DNA of 64,000 bases, taken from positions 1 to 64,000 of the forward strand of contig JAFSJJ010000013.1 in NCBI GenBank assembly GCA_017439345.1, given 5' to 3'. Made by a program: the position numbers and the translations under genes. The stretch's first letter is position 1, and every line of letters begins with the position of its first letter. Under the pieces are notes generated by a model. The model worked only from the letters and a program-made list of their open reading frames with translations, made no database searches and was not told the DNA's origin. This DNA is from Synergistaceae bacterium. GTDB lineage: Bacteria; Synergistota; Synergistia; Synergistales; Aminobacteriaceae. Positions 28,435 through 37,563 of this stretch are shown in pieces.

Positions 28435-29925
28435 TTATATAACGCTCTTGAAGGCTGCTTCTGCTCCGTCAGCGCGAATCTTCTTGAGATCCTTCACGAC
28501 TTCTGCTTCAAGTCCTGCAATCTGAGTCAAGTCCTGGCCCCACATGTCTTTATTTGTTAAGACTGCGTGAACGAGCTGCTCCGGTGAGTCGTCTTTATGT
28601 GCAAAGTAAAATTCTAATGCCCAGCGGTCGTCACTGATTGTGTAAGAATTTTTCTCACGTTTGCAGACGAGGCCCTTCTCGTTGAGTTCCTGAATATCGC
28701 TTGAGTAAAACGCTATGTAAGCTGCAAGACTCATAGTTAAGCACGGAGGCAGAGTCTTTTTCTCCTCGACATACTCTAACAAGCTCGGCATGTTACGGGC
28801 GCGCCACTTTGATGTTGAGTTAAGGGAAATGCTCATTAATTCGTGATTGACGAACGGGTTATTGAATCTGTCCTCAACAGCTGCTGCGAATTCGTTCAAA
28901 TCTTTCTTATCAAGAGGCAGAGTAGGAATTATCTCATCATAGAGCATCTTGTTCATGAAGCCTTTAATCGTATCGTTGTGCATACAGTCTCTAACAATAT
29001 CAAAGCCTGCTAAGTAAGCTCCGGGAACGAATCCAGTGTGAGCACCGTTGAGAATTCTTACTTTGCGTTTCTTGTATGGCGTTACATCAGGGACAACGTG
29101 AACGGGGACTCCTGCTTTCTTGAACGGGAGTTTGTCCTCAAGTTCTGCGGGGCCTTCGATAACCCAGACTCCGAAGACTTCTCCGACATCGAGCAAATTA
29201 TCTTCATAGCCGTTGACTTTGTTGAGTGCTTCAAGTTCTTTGGGATCTCTAATTCTGCCGGGAACGATTCGGTCTACCAGAGTCGAGCAGAAAATATTTT
29301 TCTCGTTGACCCATTTTTTGAAAGCGTCATCGAGTCCCCATGAAGCAATATACTTGTTCACGCAGTTTAATAACTCTTTGCCGTTGTTGTCGATTAACTC
29401 ACAGCTCAGGATAACGAGACCGCCTAAACCTGCCTTGAACCTCTCGTATAATACTCGTGTTAATTTTGCAGGGAATGACGACGGGGGGACTTCATCGAAT
29501 TTGCTTGCTTCGTCGTAAACTATTCCTGCTTCAGTCGTGTTGCTTACTACGATTTCAAGATCAGGACTCTTCGCGAGTTCCAAGACTTTTGCCCAGCCTT
29601 CAGGAGCATAGGGATTCAAAGCTCTGCTGCAAGATGATATGACGCGCTTTAAGTCTACTTTGCTGCCCTTCTCGCTGCCCCGTAAATAAAGAGTGTAGAG
29701 TCCTTCCTGCTGATTAATCATGTCCGATAAACCCGAAGCTATGGGCTGAACAAGGACTGCTTTACCGTTGAAGCCTGCCTTCTCGTTTGCAACGTCAAAG
29801 AAGTAATCAACGAATGCGCGTAAGAAATTCCCCTCGCCGAACTGCATAATTTTCTCAGGAGCATTGCGGAGGATAAAACCGTTATAGCCTGACTTGGCCA
29901 AGACATCATAATTTAAGAGTGCCAT
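28435..29925 (-). CDS. uxaB: tagaturonate reductase
   Basis: 496 residues, mannitol dehydrogenase family, matching tagaturonate reductase: N-terminal Q-F-G-E-G-N-F-L-R-A-F-V-D, then S-N-T-T-E-A-G-I, and the C-terminal domain signature K-V-R-I-L-N-G-A-H-T-G. It reduces tagaturonate to altronate with NADH in hexuronate (galacturonate) breakdown. No uxaA, uxaC or kdg gene is nearby. RBS AAAGGAGAAA lies ahead of the ATG. Confidence 0.88.
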   Translation of the reverse strand: MALLNYDVLAKSGYNGFILRNAPEKIMQFGEGNFLRAFVDYFFDVANEKAGFNGKAVLVQPIASGLSDMINQQEGLYTLYLRGSEKGSKVDLKRVISSCSRALNPYAPEGWAKVLELAKSPDLEIVVSNTTEAGIVYDEASKFDEVPPSSFPAKLTRVLYERFKAGLGGLVILSCELIDNNGKELLNCVNKYIASWGLDDAFKKWVNEKNIFCSTLVDRIVPGRIRDPKELEALNKVNGYEDNLLDVGEVFGVWVIEGPAELEDKLPFKKAGVPVHVVPDVTPYKKRKVRILNGAHTGFVPGAYLAGFDIVRDCMHNDTIKGFMNKMLYDEIIPTLPLDKKDLNEFAAAVEDRFNNPFVNHELMSISLNSTSKWRARNMPSLLEYVEEKKTLPPCLTMSLAAYIAFYSSDIQELNEKGLVCKREKNSYTISDDRWALEFYFAHKDDSPEQLVHAVLTNKDMWGQDLTQIAGLEAEVVKDLKKIRADGAEAAFKSVI

Positions 29926-30014
29926 AAAAAAATATTTCTCCTTTCGTGATTCAAAAATTTGGATTAAAATATATTAACATAAATTCTTTATCATGAATTA
30001 CGTAAGATTACTCC

Positions 30015-30046
30015 TTGACAAATCCCCCCCCCAGTTCTAGTACAAT
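30015..30046 (+). promoter_or_regulatory. promoter with C9 tract in the spacer
   Basis: A perfect -35 TTGACA (30015-30020) is separated by 20 bases from TACAAT (30041-30046). The spacer contains nine consecutive C (30024-30032). Twenty bases is too long for good sigma-70 recognition; loss of three C would give 17. Such homopolymer spacers vary by slippage in phase-variable genes of other bacteria. The expressed gene would be the small membrane protein at 30080. Confidence 0.55.
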
Positions 30047-30079
30047 TTGCTTATATATTAATCTCAGGGAGTGGATTTC

Positions 30080-30307
30080 ATGAAGATTATTGTTCCGTTA
30101 TTGATTGTTATTGCAGTATGTGCGATTAACCCTGCTTTTGTAGGAAGGCTGCTTATAGGAGCTATTTTGGGTGCTATTTCCTTTGGTATCCTTTGTCACG
30201 GTGAAAGTGTACAACTTATTATTGCCGGAGCTGTCATTGGTGCGCTTGTATGTGGATTCGGCGGAATTGAGAAAGTGCAAGAAGTGTTATATATCCTAAC
30301 GAACTAA
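30080..30307 (+). CDS. small hydrophobic membrane protein
   Basis: 75 residues from ATG 30080, chosen over the GTG nine bases earlier because AGGGAG sits 8 bases before it. Three hydrophobic stretches (about residues 2-17, 21-38 and 44-62) with Gly-rich turns. No family recognised. It follows the C9 promoter and is followed by a decayed copy of the alsT 3' end. Confidence 0.55.
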   Translation: MKIIVPLLIVIAVCAINPAFVGRLLIGAILGAISFGILCHGESVQLIIAGAVIGALVCGFGGIEKVQEVLYILTN

Positions 30308-30309
30308 TA

Positions 30310-30590
30310 AAAATATCCTTCTGAACTCTAACTCTAAATTAGAATCAGGAGGGTAAAATTTTTAATTACTATAACGCAACCGCAAGAATTCCAAGAATTA
30401 CGGAAATAAAGCCTAATAAAGTCTATCTCTTGTAAGCTGGGATAAGTCCGAGAATTATGGCCCTGAACCAAACATAACTATCTGTCCGAAGAATGCTGCC
30501 ATGCCGATAAATATACTCAGCTTTAGCTGCTAACACCTTATGAGCCTTTGATAATGTCTTGTCGTCCGGTACTCCGAATTTCTCGTCATA
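30310..30590 (-). pseudogene. decayed copy of the alsT 3' end and terminator
   Basis: This stretch aligns base by base with 32685-32981, the 3' end of the intact alanine/glycine symporter plus its terminator, in the same orientation. It includes long near-exact runs around ACCGCAAGAATT and CCAAACATAACT, but has a deletion of about two dozen bases near 30515 and many substitutions. Homology stops abruptly at TCGTCATA (30590 versus 32981). It cannot encode a protein. The two copies bracket the radical SAM genes as direct repeats. Confidence 0.85.
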
Positions 30591-30847
30591 CACCCTGCGG
30601 AATGTACTTTAATTCTTTTGCGCCTGAACTAGTAGACCCGTATGCTGACGGCAACAGGAGAATTGATGCTGCTATGTGCGTTAAGATAATTAATCGCGAA
30701 GTTGTCCATAATCTTTATCTGTTCGCAGTTCGTGTGTAATATACATATTATCAGTGAATTTCGCGTTATTTTTATAGAGAACCGCCGGCTTCATGAAAGT
30801 AATAAACTATAGCAAATTTCGTTATAAAAGAATAAAAAAAGTGAGGC
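30591..30847. other. intergenic stretch without a supported gene
   Basis: Between the symporter remnant and the radical SAM genes. One 63-codon open frame crosses the remnant boundary (30548-30739), so it is not a natural gene start. I see no RNA fold or repeat I can name. A GTGAGG just before 30854 is a weak ribosome site for the next gene. Confidence 0.5.
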
Positions 30848-30853
30848 TTGAAC

Positions 30854-31728
30854 ATGCATTTTTCAGGAGGAATCAACCGCCCGCCGTATGAAAAGACAGA
30901 TGGATATTTACAGACAACAGAAGGGTGTTCTCATAATCACTGCTTGTTCTGTACATATTTCAAGAAGCAGAAATTCAGAAAGTCAACCATAGAAGAGATC
31001 GAGGCTGATATTAAGGAGATACCGCAATATTTCGGCACTCCTAAACGTATATTTTTGCAGGGAGCGGACGGCTTTGCTGCGGATTATGATGTACTGATGA
31101 AGACGGCAGAACTGCTGCATAAATATGTTCCGTCTGTGGAGACAATCAGCGGTTATGCCCGTATCGATAATTTTTACGATAAGACAGAAGAACAGCTCCG
31201 GAATATGGCATCTGTAGGCTTCTCCGATCCATATATTGGCGTTGAATCTGGTGATGACGTTGTCCTGAAACGAATAAATAAAGGTTATACTTCAGCACAG
31301 GCGCGGGAGCAGTTAGAAAAAATCAATGCGTGTCTTTCATCGTCAATTTTCTGAACGGAGCAGGAGGTCATGAATATGGTCTTGCCAACGCTCAGAGGAC
31401 GGCAGAACTTTATAGCGGGCTTAATCCTACGATGGTTAATACTTCTATGATGACGATTGTACCGGGTACTCCGCTGTACAGGGCAGTAGAAAAAGGACTT
31501 TATACGGAATTAACTGAAATGGAAAAACTTGAAGAGATTCATGAGTTTGTACGGTGTCTGACTAATGATACGATTTTCATGAATGAACACGCTTCTAACC
31601 TGTTCCATGTGAAGTGCCGTATCCCTGAGGCAAAAGAAGAGCTGCTGGCCTATATTCGTAAGTTCATGGAAGAAAGCAATGAAAGTAAGCTGCGGCAATA
31701 TCGCGAAATGGTTACACGTGCATTTTAA
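30854..31728 (+). pseudogene. radical SAM protein gene, broken by a small deletion
   Basis: Part 1 (30854-31354) has the radical SAM motif C-S-H-N-H-C-L-F-C (CxxxCxxC-like spacing C-x4-C-x2-C) and G-Y-A-R-I-D and Y-I-G-V-E-S-G. Part 2 (about 31330-31728) continues the fold in another frame (F-I-V-N-F-L-N-G-A-G-G, then N-P-T-M-V, I-V-P-G-T-P-L-Y). Comparison with the intact neighbour suggests about 16 bases, encoding the A-G-I segment, are missing near 31329. Domain conservation on both sides implies recent inactivation. Function of the family is unknown. Confidence 0.75.
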
Positions 31729-31749
31729 TTTTTGATTGGAGGAGTAAAA

Positions 31750-32640
31750 ATGAAATATAACGGTACAATTTACCGTCCGCCGGTAGAAGCTAGTACTTTT
31801 CTGCTGCCGATTACAGAAGGCTGCACTCATAACAGCTGCACTTTCTGCAACATGTATAAGGACGTTCCTTTCAGAATGATTTCACTAAGTGAGGTTGAAG
31901 AATATCTGAAGGAAACAAAGCAAAATTATGAAAGGTACTGTGAGAAAATTCAGCGAGTCTATCTAGTCGGCGCAGATCCATTTGCATTGTCTGCAATAAG
32001 GCTTTTAGAACGAATCGATCTCATAAAAAAGTATCTGCCAAACACAAAAGTCATTACCATGTATGCCCGGACGGATAATATCGCCTCAAAGTCTGATGAC
32101 GATTTGAAAGCCCTGAAGGAAGCAGGCGTTGACGACCTATATATCGGGGTGGAATGCGGTCTAAATGATGTACTTGATAATCTGAACAAAGGATACTCAG
32201 CGAACGAAACTCGGAAACAATGCCTTCGCCTGAATACCGCCGGGATTCAACACTGTGATCTTCTTATGCTTGGGACGGCTGGTAAAGGTCGCGGACTGGA
32301 ATGCGCCAGAGCCTCTGCAGCACTGGAAAACGAGATAAAGCCGCATAAGATTCTCATCAACACTATGTCTGCTTTCGTGGGAACACAACTTGACGAAGAT
32401 ATACGAACAGGTAAATTTCTTCCGGCTTCTGAAAAGGAAAACTTAGAGGAAGAGCGGGAATTTCTTATTAAACTAGATTTGCCGGAGTGTTATTTCTGGG
32501 CATTACATCCTCTTGATTCCGTGAAGATTGAAGGCGTGCTTGGAGATGAGAAACAGCAAATGCTTGATGCCTTAACATGGAGCATTGACCATGTAAAAGA
32601 AGACGCTATTAACCGGACTTCAAGAGTCGGCACACTGTAA
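31750..32640 (+). CDS. radical SAM protein
   Basis: About 296 residues from ATG 31750, which has GGAGGAG upstream. It carries C-T-H-N-S-C-T-F-C near residue 25 (C-x4-C-x2-C), binding the 4Fe-4S cluster for SAM cleavage, plus M-Y-A-R-T-D-N and L-Y-I-G-V-E-C-G. It is a diverged paralogue of the broken gene before it, 21 bases away. No added Fe-S domain or substrate clue. Codon use and the near absence of GAGTC/GACTC differ from the rest of the window, suggesting acquisition. Confidence 0.85.
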   Translation: MKYNGTIYRPPVEASTFLLPITEGCTHNSCTFCNMYKDVPFRMISLSEVEEYLKETKQNYERYCEKIQRVYLVGADPFALSAIRLLERIDLIKKYLPNTKVITMYARTDNIASKSDDDLKALKEAGVDDLYIGVECGLNDVLDNLNKGYSANETRKQCLRLNTAGIQHCDLLMLGTAGKGRGLECARASAALENEIKPHKILINTMSAFVGTQLDEDIRTGKFLPASEKENLEEEREFLIKLDLPECYFWALHPLDSVKIEGVLGDEKQQMLDALTWSIDHVKEDAINRTSRVGTL

Positions 32641-32681
32641 TCTGTGTTCTTAAGGAATGGAGAAAATTTTAGTCAAGGCAT

Positions 32682-32720
32682 AAAAAATACCCTCCTGACT
32701 CTAAATCAGAATCGTGAGGG
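32682..32720 (-). terminator. terminator of alsT
   Basis: CCCTC (32690-32694) pairs with GAGGG (32716-32720), with further pairing inside (TGA-CTC with GA-TCA type contacts). The minus-strand product ends in six T. The same hairpin, decayed, is found at 30310-30355. Confidence 0.65.
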
Positions 32721-32735
32721 CAAAATTTTTAATTA

Positions 32736-34382
32736 CTATAACGCAACCGCAAGAACTCCAAGAATTACGGAAATAAAGCCGAGTAACGTCTGTCTCTTGT
32801 AAGCTGAAATAAGTCCGAGAATTATAGCACCTGAACCAAACATAACTGTCTGTCCAAAGAATGCTGCCATGCCCATAGCTACGCCGATAACTCCGACTAT
32901 GATGTATTCAGCCTTTGCTACTAAGACCTTCTGAGCCTTTGACAATGCCCTGTCGTCAGGTACTCCGAATCTTTCGTCATAGTCATCAACAATGCGCTTT
33001 AACGTTGCCGAGAGAATTAACAGGCCTATCAAGTTGGGAAGTGCCATAAGTCCGTTCAGAGTGTCCGAAATATCCCAAATATTATTCAAGAACTGGTTGC
33101 CTTCCGCACCTACAAACTGAGCACCGGCTGCACCGATTAAGACCATTGCGATCCATAAGATTTTCATTAGGGGCTTGCACCAGACTCCGAATAAGTACGT
33201 TACTGCTGTCTCAGCGTACCAGTACCAGCCGAGTATAGTCGTGAATGCGAATAATAATAATCCTATTGATAATATATATTTTCCGGGTGTCCCGAGTGCG
33301 CTCTCGAATGCCTTGAGTGTAAGCTGTGCTCCGGTCAAGTCGGGTGAACCTGTTAAAGTCCCTGTTACCATGATAACAAGTCCTGTCATAGTGCATATAA
33401 TAATCGTGTCCATGAAGACTTCGAATATTCCATAGAAGCCCTGCTGTACCGGGTGCTCAACGTTTGCCGTAGCGTGAACCATAGGCGCAGAACCCATACC
33501 TGCTTCATTAGAGAATACGCCTCTTGCAATGCCTCTTTGAACAGCTTCTTTTACGCCCCAGCCTGCCAATGCCCCTGGTAAAGTCTCTAAAGGATCGTTG
33601 AATGCAAGATGTAAAGCGTTCGAAATTGCTCCGGGGATCATTTCAGCATTTAAGACAAGGACATATACAGAACCTGCGATGTAAAAAATTGCCATGAAGG
33701 GAACTACTAAAGTCGTAACAGTTGAAAGACTCTTTAAGCCTCCGATTATGACAAGAGCTACGAGAATTGCTATAGCGATTCCTGTATAAAGATGATCGAT
33801 ACCCCAGCCCATTGAGATAGCTTCTGCCGCCGAGTTTGCCTGAGTCGCTGCACCGATTCCAAATGAAGCTAAGAAAGCAAATAAAGCAAAGAGTATAGCT
33901 AATAACTTTCCAAAGAAAGAACCTGCCCTGCCTAAGACTTCACCTGCACCGTTCTCAAGAATATACATAGTGCCTCCGCGCCAGTCTCCGTGAGCGTCTT
34001 TCTGTCTGTAGTGAACTGCTAATGTAACTTCAGCAAATTTTGTACACATGCCGAATATTGCAGAAATTAACATCCAGACCAGAGCACCGGGTCCGCCTAA
34101 GTGAAGAGCTGTAGCAACACCTGCAACGTTACCTGTTCCGACTGTGGCTGCCATTGCCGTAGCCATTGCCGCAAATGATGATATTGATTTATCCTCGTCT
34201 GACTTCTTCCTGAAGCTGAAGACTTCTGATAAAGCCTGAAAGAAATATCTAAACTGAGGAAGACCTAACAAGAGCGTTAAATAAACTCCTGTGCCTACGA
34301 GTAATATTAAAACGGGAGCTCCCCAGACAAAGCTGTTGACAATCCCGTTGTAGTGCATGATTGTGTCCATTATGTTCTGCAT
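32736..34382 (-). CDS. alsT: Na+:alanine/glycine symporter (AGCS family)
   Basis: About 548 residues from ATG 34382, which has AGGAG twelve bases upstream; a GTG at 34394 is too close to that site. AGCS blocks include G-T-G-N-V-A-G-V-A-T-A, G-G-P-G-A-L-V-W-M, and F-S-N-E-A-G-M-G-S-A-P. Family members import alanine or glycine with Na+. A glycine riboswitch and glycine reductase genes follow within 1.2 kb on the other strand, so glycine uptake is attractive here. About 10-11 membrane helices. Confidence 0.93.
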   Translation of the reverse strand: MQNIMDTIMHYNGIVNSFVWGAPVLILLVGTGVYLTLLLGLPQFRYFFQALSEVFSFRKKSDEDKSISSFAAMATAMAATVGTGNVAGVATALHLGGPGALVWMLISAIFGMCTKFAEVTLAVHYRQKDAHGDWRGGTMYILENGAGEVLGRAGSFFGKLLAILFALFAFLASFGIGAATQANSAAEAISMGWGIDHLYTGIAIAILVALVIIGGLKSLSTVTTLVVPFMAIFYIAGSVYVLVLNAEMIPGAISNALHLAFNDPLETLPGALAGWGVKEAVQRGIARGVFSNEAGMGSAPMVHATANVEHPVQQGFYGIFEVFMDTIIICTMTGLVIMVTGTLTGSPDLTGAQLTLKAFESALGTPGKYILSIGLLLFAFTTILGWYWYAETAVTYLFGVWCKPLMKILWIAMVLIGAAGAQFVGAEGNQFLNNIWDISDTLNGLMALPNLIGLLILSATLKRIVDDYDERFGVPDDRALSKAQKVLVAKAEYIIVGVIGVAMGMAAFFGQTVMFGSGAIILGLISAYKRQTLLGFISVILGVLAVAL

Positions 34383-34469
34383 TCTTAATGACACTCTCCT
34401 TCTTTATGATAAATGCAAAAGTGCAAAAATTTTCGCTATATTATACACAGATTTATTTTTCGCGCAAAA

Positions 34470-35504
34470 TTACCAGTAAGGCCGAAGCCATTTATCACTC
34501 CTGCCGAGCCTCTCGAATGCCTTTGTCCCTTTGACCTGCGAATTTCCTCCCAGCCATCCAAGAGCATAATCAACAGCTTTATTGCCGTTATTATCACGTA
34601 TAGTTACGTCAGCTCCTGAGTCAATGAAGAGATTCACTATATCAGCAGTATTAAATTCAGCAGCGTACATTAAGGCAGTTCTCCCGGAGTCATCGCGTGT
34701 ATTAATGCCTGGTTTGTTACTCTTGAAAGCTAATGAAGCCTCGCCGGTGTAAAACTCTTTGAGAATGACTCTTGTTATCTCGATGTTCTTGTTATATTTC
34801 GCAGCGTACATTAATGAATTCATGCCGTCCGAATTTCTGAGAGCAGCATTTGCTCCGGACTCGATAAGCGCACTTACTGTTTCAGGAGTCGTGCTTTCAT
34901 GATTAATAACTTTCATTAAGAGAGTCTCGTTATTATTCTCGTCCCTGTAATTAATATCTGCGCCGGATTTCACAAGCTCATTTACTATTGCAGTCTTCAA
35001 TGTGTCTGCTTTCATGGTGATTAGTGCGTTGTTGAGAATTGCTTGATCAAAATTTTTCTGAAGTATTATGCTCAGAATTTCCGGATCATTTCTGATTAAC
35101 GCGTAGTGAAGCATTTTCTCATTAATATAAGCTCCTGAGTCAACGAGAAACTTTACGGCTTCGGGTGAATTCCCTGCTATTGCGTAAGTTAAAGCTGTGT
35201 CGCCGTCATAGTCTTTAGTATTTATGATTTCTCCTGCCTTGAGAAGTCTTGCTATCTCGTTAATAGACTCTTTGTGAGCTGCTTCCATTAAGACAGTTAT
35301 TGAAGAGGCTCGTCTTCGCTGTAAATCTTCGTCAGCCTGCCTGCCGTTGTCGTCCTTCCACCATTGATAGACTTTGTAAGCGACATCGATTAAAACTTTT
35401 CCGCCTTCAATTACGATAACCGGGTCAACTGAGTATACGGGGCTTGCACTCGACATGATAAAGCATATAACGCATAACAGCAAAAATTTTTTATGACTCT
35501 TCAT
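34470..35504 (-). CDS. exported ankyrin-repeat protein
   Basis: 344 residues with a signal peptide (F-L-L-L-C-V-I-C-F-I-M-S-S-A-S-P, cleavage near residue 25). A short linker is followed by about eight ankyrin repeats from residue 68 (D-G-D-T-A-L-T-Y-A-I, D-S-G-R-T-A-L-M-Y-A-A-E-F-N). Secretion to periplasm or surface is predicted. It is divergent from the glycine riboswitch transcript. Confidence 0.87.
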   Translation of the reverse strand: MKSHKKFLLLCVICFIMSSASPVYSVDPVIVIEGGKVLIDVAYKVYQWWKDDNGRQADEDLQRRRASSITVLMEAAHKESINEIARLLKAGEIINTKDYDGDTALTYAIAGNSPEAVKFLVDSGAYINEKMLHYALIRNDPEILSIILQKNFDQAILNNALITMKADTLKTAIVNELVKSGADINYRDENNNETLLMKVINHESTTPETVSALIESGANAALRNSDGMNSLMYAAKYNKNIEITRVILKEFYTGEASLAFKSNKPGINTRDDSGRTALMYAAEFNTADIVNLFIDSGADVTIRDNNGNKAVDYALGWLGGNSQVKGTKAFERLGRSDKWLRPYW

Positions 35505-35574
35505 AATAATAAATGCCTCCGAACGTTAATAAAAAATCTTTACGGTGATTATAACAAGAATTAGTAATTTTTCG

Positions 35575-35602
35575 TTGACGATAAAATTTATGCAAGTATA
35601 AT
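35575..35602 (+). promoter_or_regulatory. sigma-70 promoter of the glycine reductase cluster
   Basis: TTGACG (35575-35580), 16-base spacer, TATAAT (35597-35602). Transcription would begin near 35609, placing the whole glycine aptamer in the leader. Confidence 0.75.
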
Positions 35603-35629
35603 ATTTCGCATTATAAATACACAAACCCT

Positions 35630-35746
35630 GAATGAAGGATACATGAGAGAGCCGCTAAATCACTCACTCAAGGCCGCCGAAGGGGCAAACACTTGCGAAA
35701 CTCTCAGGCAAAAGAATTGTATCCCGACAGGACTCTGAAACCTGCA
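35630..35746 (+). promoter_or_regulatory. glycine riboswitch (single aptamer)
   Basis: The conserved core is visible: ATGAGAGAGC, then GCCGAAGGGGCAA, CTCTCAGGCAAAAG, and GGACTCTGAAACC at the end. AGGATAC (35636-35642) pairs with GTATCC (35719-35724). Only one aptamer is seen, not the common tandem pair. Located 60 bases before grdX. A switch that turns on with glycine would fit a glycine-degrading operon. Confidence 0.92.
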
Positions 35747-35805
35747 TAATTTAATCACTCATCAACGGCAACAGAGAAATGAAATAATATCAGGAGGGGT
35801 TAAAC

Positions 35806-36222
35806 ATGTTCACGCTCATCACGAATAACAAAGACTTAGCGGGTCACGTCTCATCAGCAGAATTCATTGACTCTTCAGCTCTTGGTGTCTTGATTCACGT
35901 TCGGAGTCTCGTTCACTTGGGCAGCAAAATTTTAACTCATCCTCTTTGCGGTAATCTCAGGCCAAGTCATCAGCCATTTAGATCTATAATCATCGACAGA
36001 CAGACAGGGCTTGTAGATTTGGAATCCCTCACGTTAATTGAAGAAGCTGTTCACGTATATGAATCATGCAAGTTAATTACTCCTCAAGAACTCGATAAAG
36101 CAAGGCGTGCTGATTATGCGTATATTGACTCGCAGTTAATGAGGGAAAGTCTCGAGCAGTACAGGTTAATTAATAAGAATCAAGATGACCTGAATCCTGC
36201 TCCGTTGTTAGTTGTTAATTAA
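35806..36222 (+). CDS. grdX: GrdX protein
   Basis: 138 residues matching GrdX, the small protein that opens many glycine reductase operons; its role is unsettled. Seen: H-P-L-C-G-N-L-R-P, P-F-R-S-I-I, and a C-terminal helix. AGGAGG at 35793 region precedes the ATG. It lies under the glycine riboswitch and 21 bases before grdE. Confidence 0.88.
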   Translation: MFTLITNNKDLAGHVSSAEFIDSSALGVLIHVRSLVHLGSKILTHPLCGNLRPSHQPFRSIIIDRQTGLVDLESLTLIEEAVHVYESCKLITPQELDKARRADYAYIDSQLMRESLEQYRLINKNQDDLNPAPLLVVN

Positions 36223-36243
36223 TTAAAGGAGGTAAATTAATTC

Positions 36244-37536
36244 ATGAAGCTGGAACTTCACAGACTTAACGTGAAAAGTCTCAAGTTCGGAGACAAAACC
36301 GGCTTTGCTGATGGAGTCTTAACCGTCAACAAGGCTGAATTACTCGCTTTGATTTCAGAAGATGAATTACTCGGCAAAAATCTCGATGTTGATTTAGCCA
36401 TGCCGGGTGAAAAGACTCGAATTATGCCCGTCAAAGATGTCATTGAGCCAAGATACAAGCTCGAAGGCAAAGGACAAGTATTTCCCGGAATGATCAGCGA
36501 TGTTGAAACAGTAGGAGAAGGCAAGACCCTTGTTTTATCGGGAGCAGCTGTCCTTACAGCAGGGAAACTCGTACGCTTCCAGGAAGGCATTATCGATATG
36601 TCAGGACCGGGCGCAGAGTACACACCGTATTCAAAGACTTGCAATGTAGCTCTTGTGTTAGAACCTGCCGACCCTAACATGGACAAACATGATTATGAGA
36701 AGGCGTGCAGACTCGCAGGACTCAAAACTGCTGCATATCTTGCCAAGTCATGCGCTGATGCTAAACCGGATGAGATTCAGACCTACGAGATGCCCAATAT
36801 TCGCGAGGCAATGAATTCACTTCCAGGACTTCCCAAAGTAGGCTATTTATACATGCTTCAGACTCAGGGATTATTACACGACACGTATTTATATGGAGTC
36901 GACGTTAAGAAAATTCTGCCTACTATTATTTCACCGCTTGAAGTCATGGACGGCGCGATTGTTTCAGGCAACTGCGTATCAGCCTGCGACAAGAACAGCA
37001 CTTACTCTCACCAGAATAACCCGGTTATAGCAGACATGTTGAAGCGTCACGGTAAAGATTTCAACTTTGCAGCAGTAATCGTTACTAATGAGAATGTTAC
37101 CCTTGCAGATAAGAGACGCAGCTCAAGTTATGCAACGAAATTAGCAGGAATGCTCGGACTTGACGGACTCGTTATCACTGAAGAGGGATTCGGCAATCCT
37201 GACGCAGATTTAATTATGAACTGCTGGAAGGCTGAGAGATTAGGGATCAAGACAGCGTTACTTACAGACGAGTACGCAGGCCAGGACGGTGCAAGCCAGT
37301 CATTAGCGGACTCATGTCCCGAAGGCAATGCTTGTGTTACGGCAGGCAATGCTAATGAAGTTATCGTGCTTCCTCCTATGGATAAAGTTATCGGCTACGC
37401 TGAAGAGGCTAATATCATCGCAGGAGGCTGGAACGGTTCACTTGCTGAGGACGGAACTATCACAGTAGAGCTTCAGGCAATCACCGGAGCAACGAGCGAG
37501 CTTGGCTATACGAAACTCGGAGCTTACACGCTGTAA
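36244..37536 (+). CDS. grdE: glycine/sarcosine/betaine reductase component B, GrdE-type
   Basis: 430 residues. In this family the proprotein is cut at an Asn-Cys bond, and the Cys becomes a pyruvoyl group that binds the substrate amine. The site is visible as S-G-N-C-V-S-A-C-D-K-N with Cys at residue 244. Together with GrdB it forms the substrate-specific component B of glycine reductase, which feeds selenoprotein A. Sarcosine (GrdG) and betaine (GrdI) paralogues look similar, but the glycine riboswitch and neighbouring GrdB favour glycine. AAAGGAGG precedes the ATG. Confidence 0.93.
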   Translation: MKLELHRLNVKSLKFGDKTGFADGVLTVNKAELLALISEDELLGKNLDVDLAMPGEKTRIMPVKDVIEPRYKLEGKGQVFPGMISDVETVGEGKTLVLSGAAVLTAGKLVRFQEGIIDMSGPGAEYTPYSKTCNVALVLEPADPNMDKHDYEKACRLAGLKTAAYLAKSCADAKPDEIQTYEMPNIREAMNSLPGLPKVGYLYMLQTQGLLHDTYLYGVDVKKILPTIISPLEVMDGAIVSGNCVSACDKNSTYSHQNNPVIADMLKRHGKDFNFAAVIVTNENVTLADKRRSSSYATKLAGMLGLDGLVITEEGFGNPDADLIMNCWKAERLGIKTALLTDEYAGQDGASQSLADSCPEGNACVTAGNANEVIVLPPMDKVIGYAEEANIIAGGWNGSLAEDGTITVELQAITGATSELGYTKLGAYTL

Positions 37537-37563
37537 TAATTAATAATAAGAGAGGTGAGAAAA

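Noticed and set aside
30548-30739. 63-codon open frame as a gene
   Set aside because: It begins inside the decayed alsT copy, has no ribosome site and no recognisable protein features.
30310-32981. Integrative element with att sites
   Set aside because: The direct repeats are about 280 bases and no integrase or transposase gene lies between them; a duplication is equally likely.
36258-36686. 142-codon minus-strand open frame inside grdE
   Set aside because: It is a mirror frame of a well-conserved gene with no independent support.
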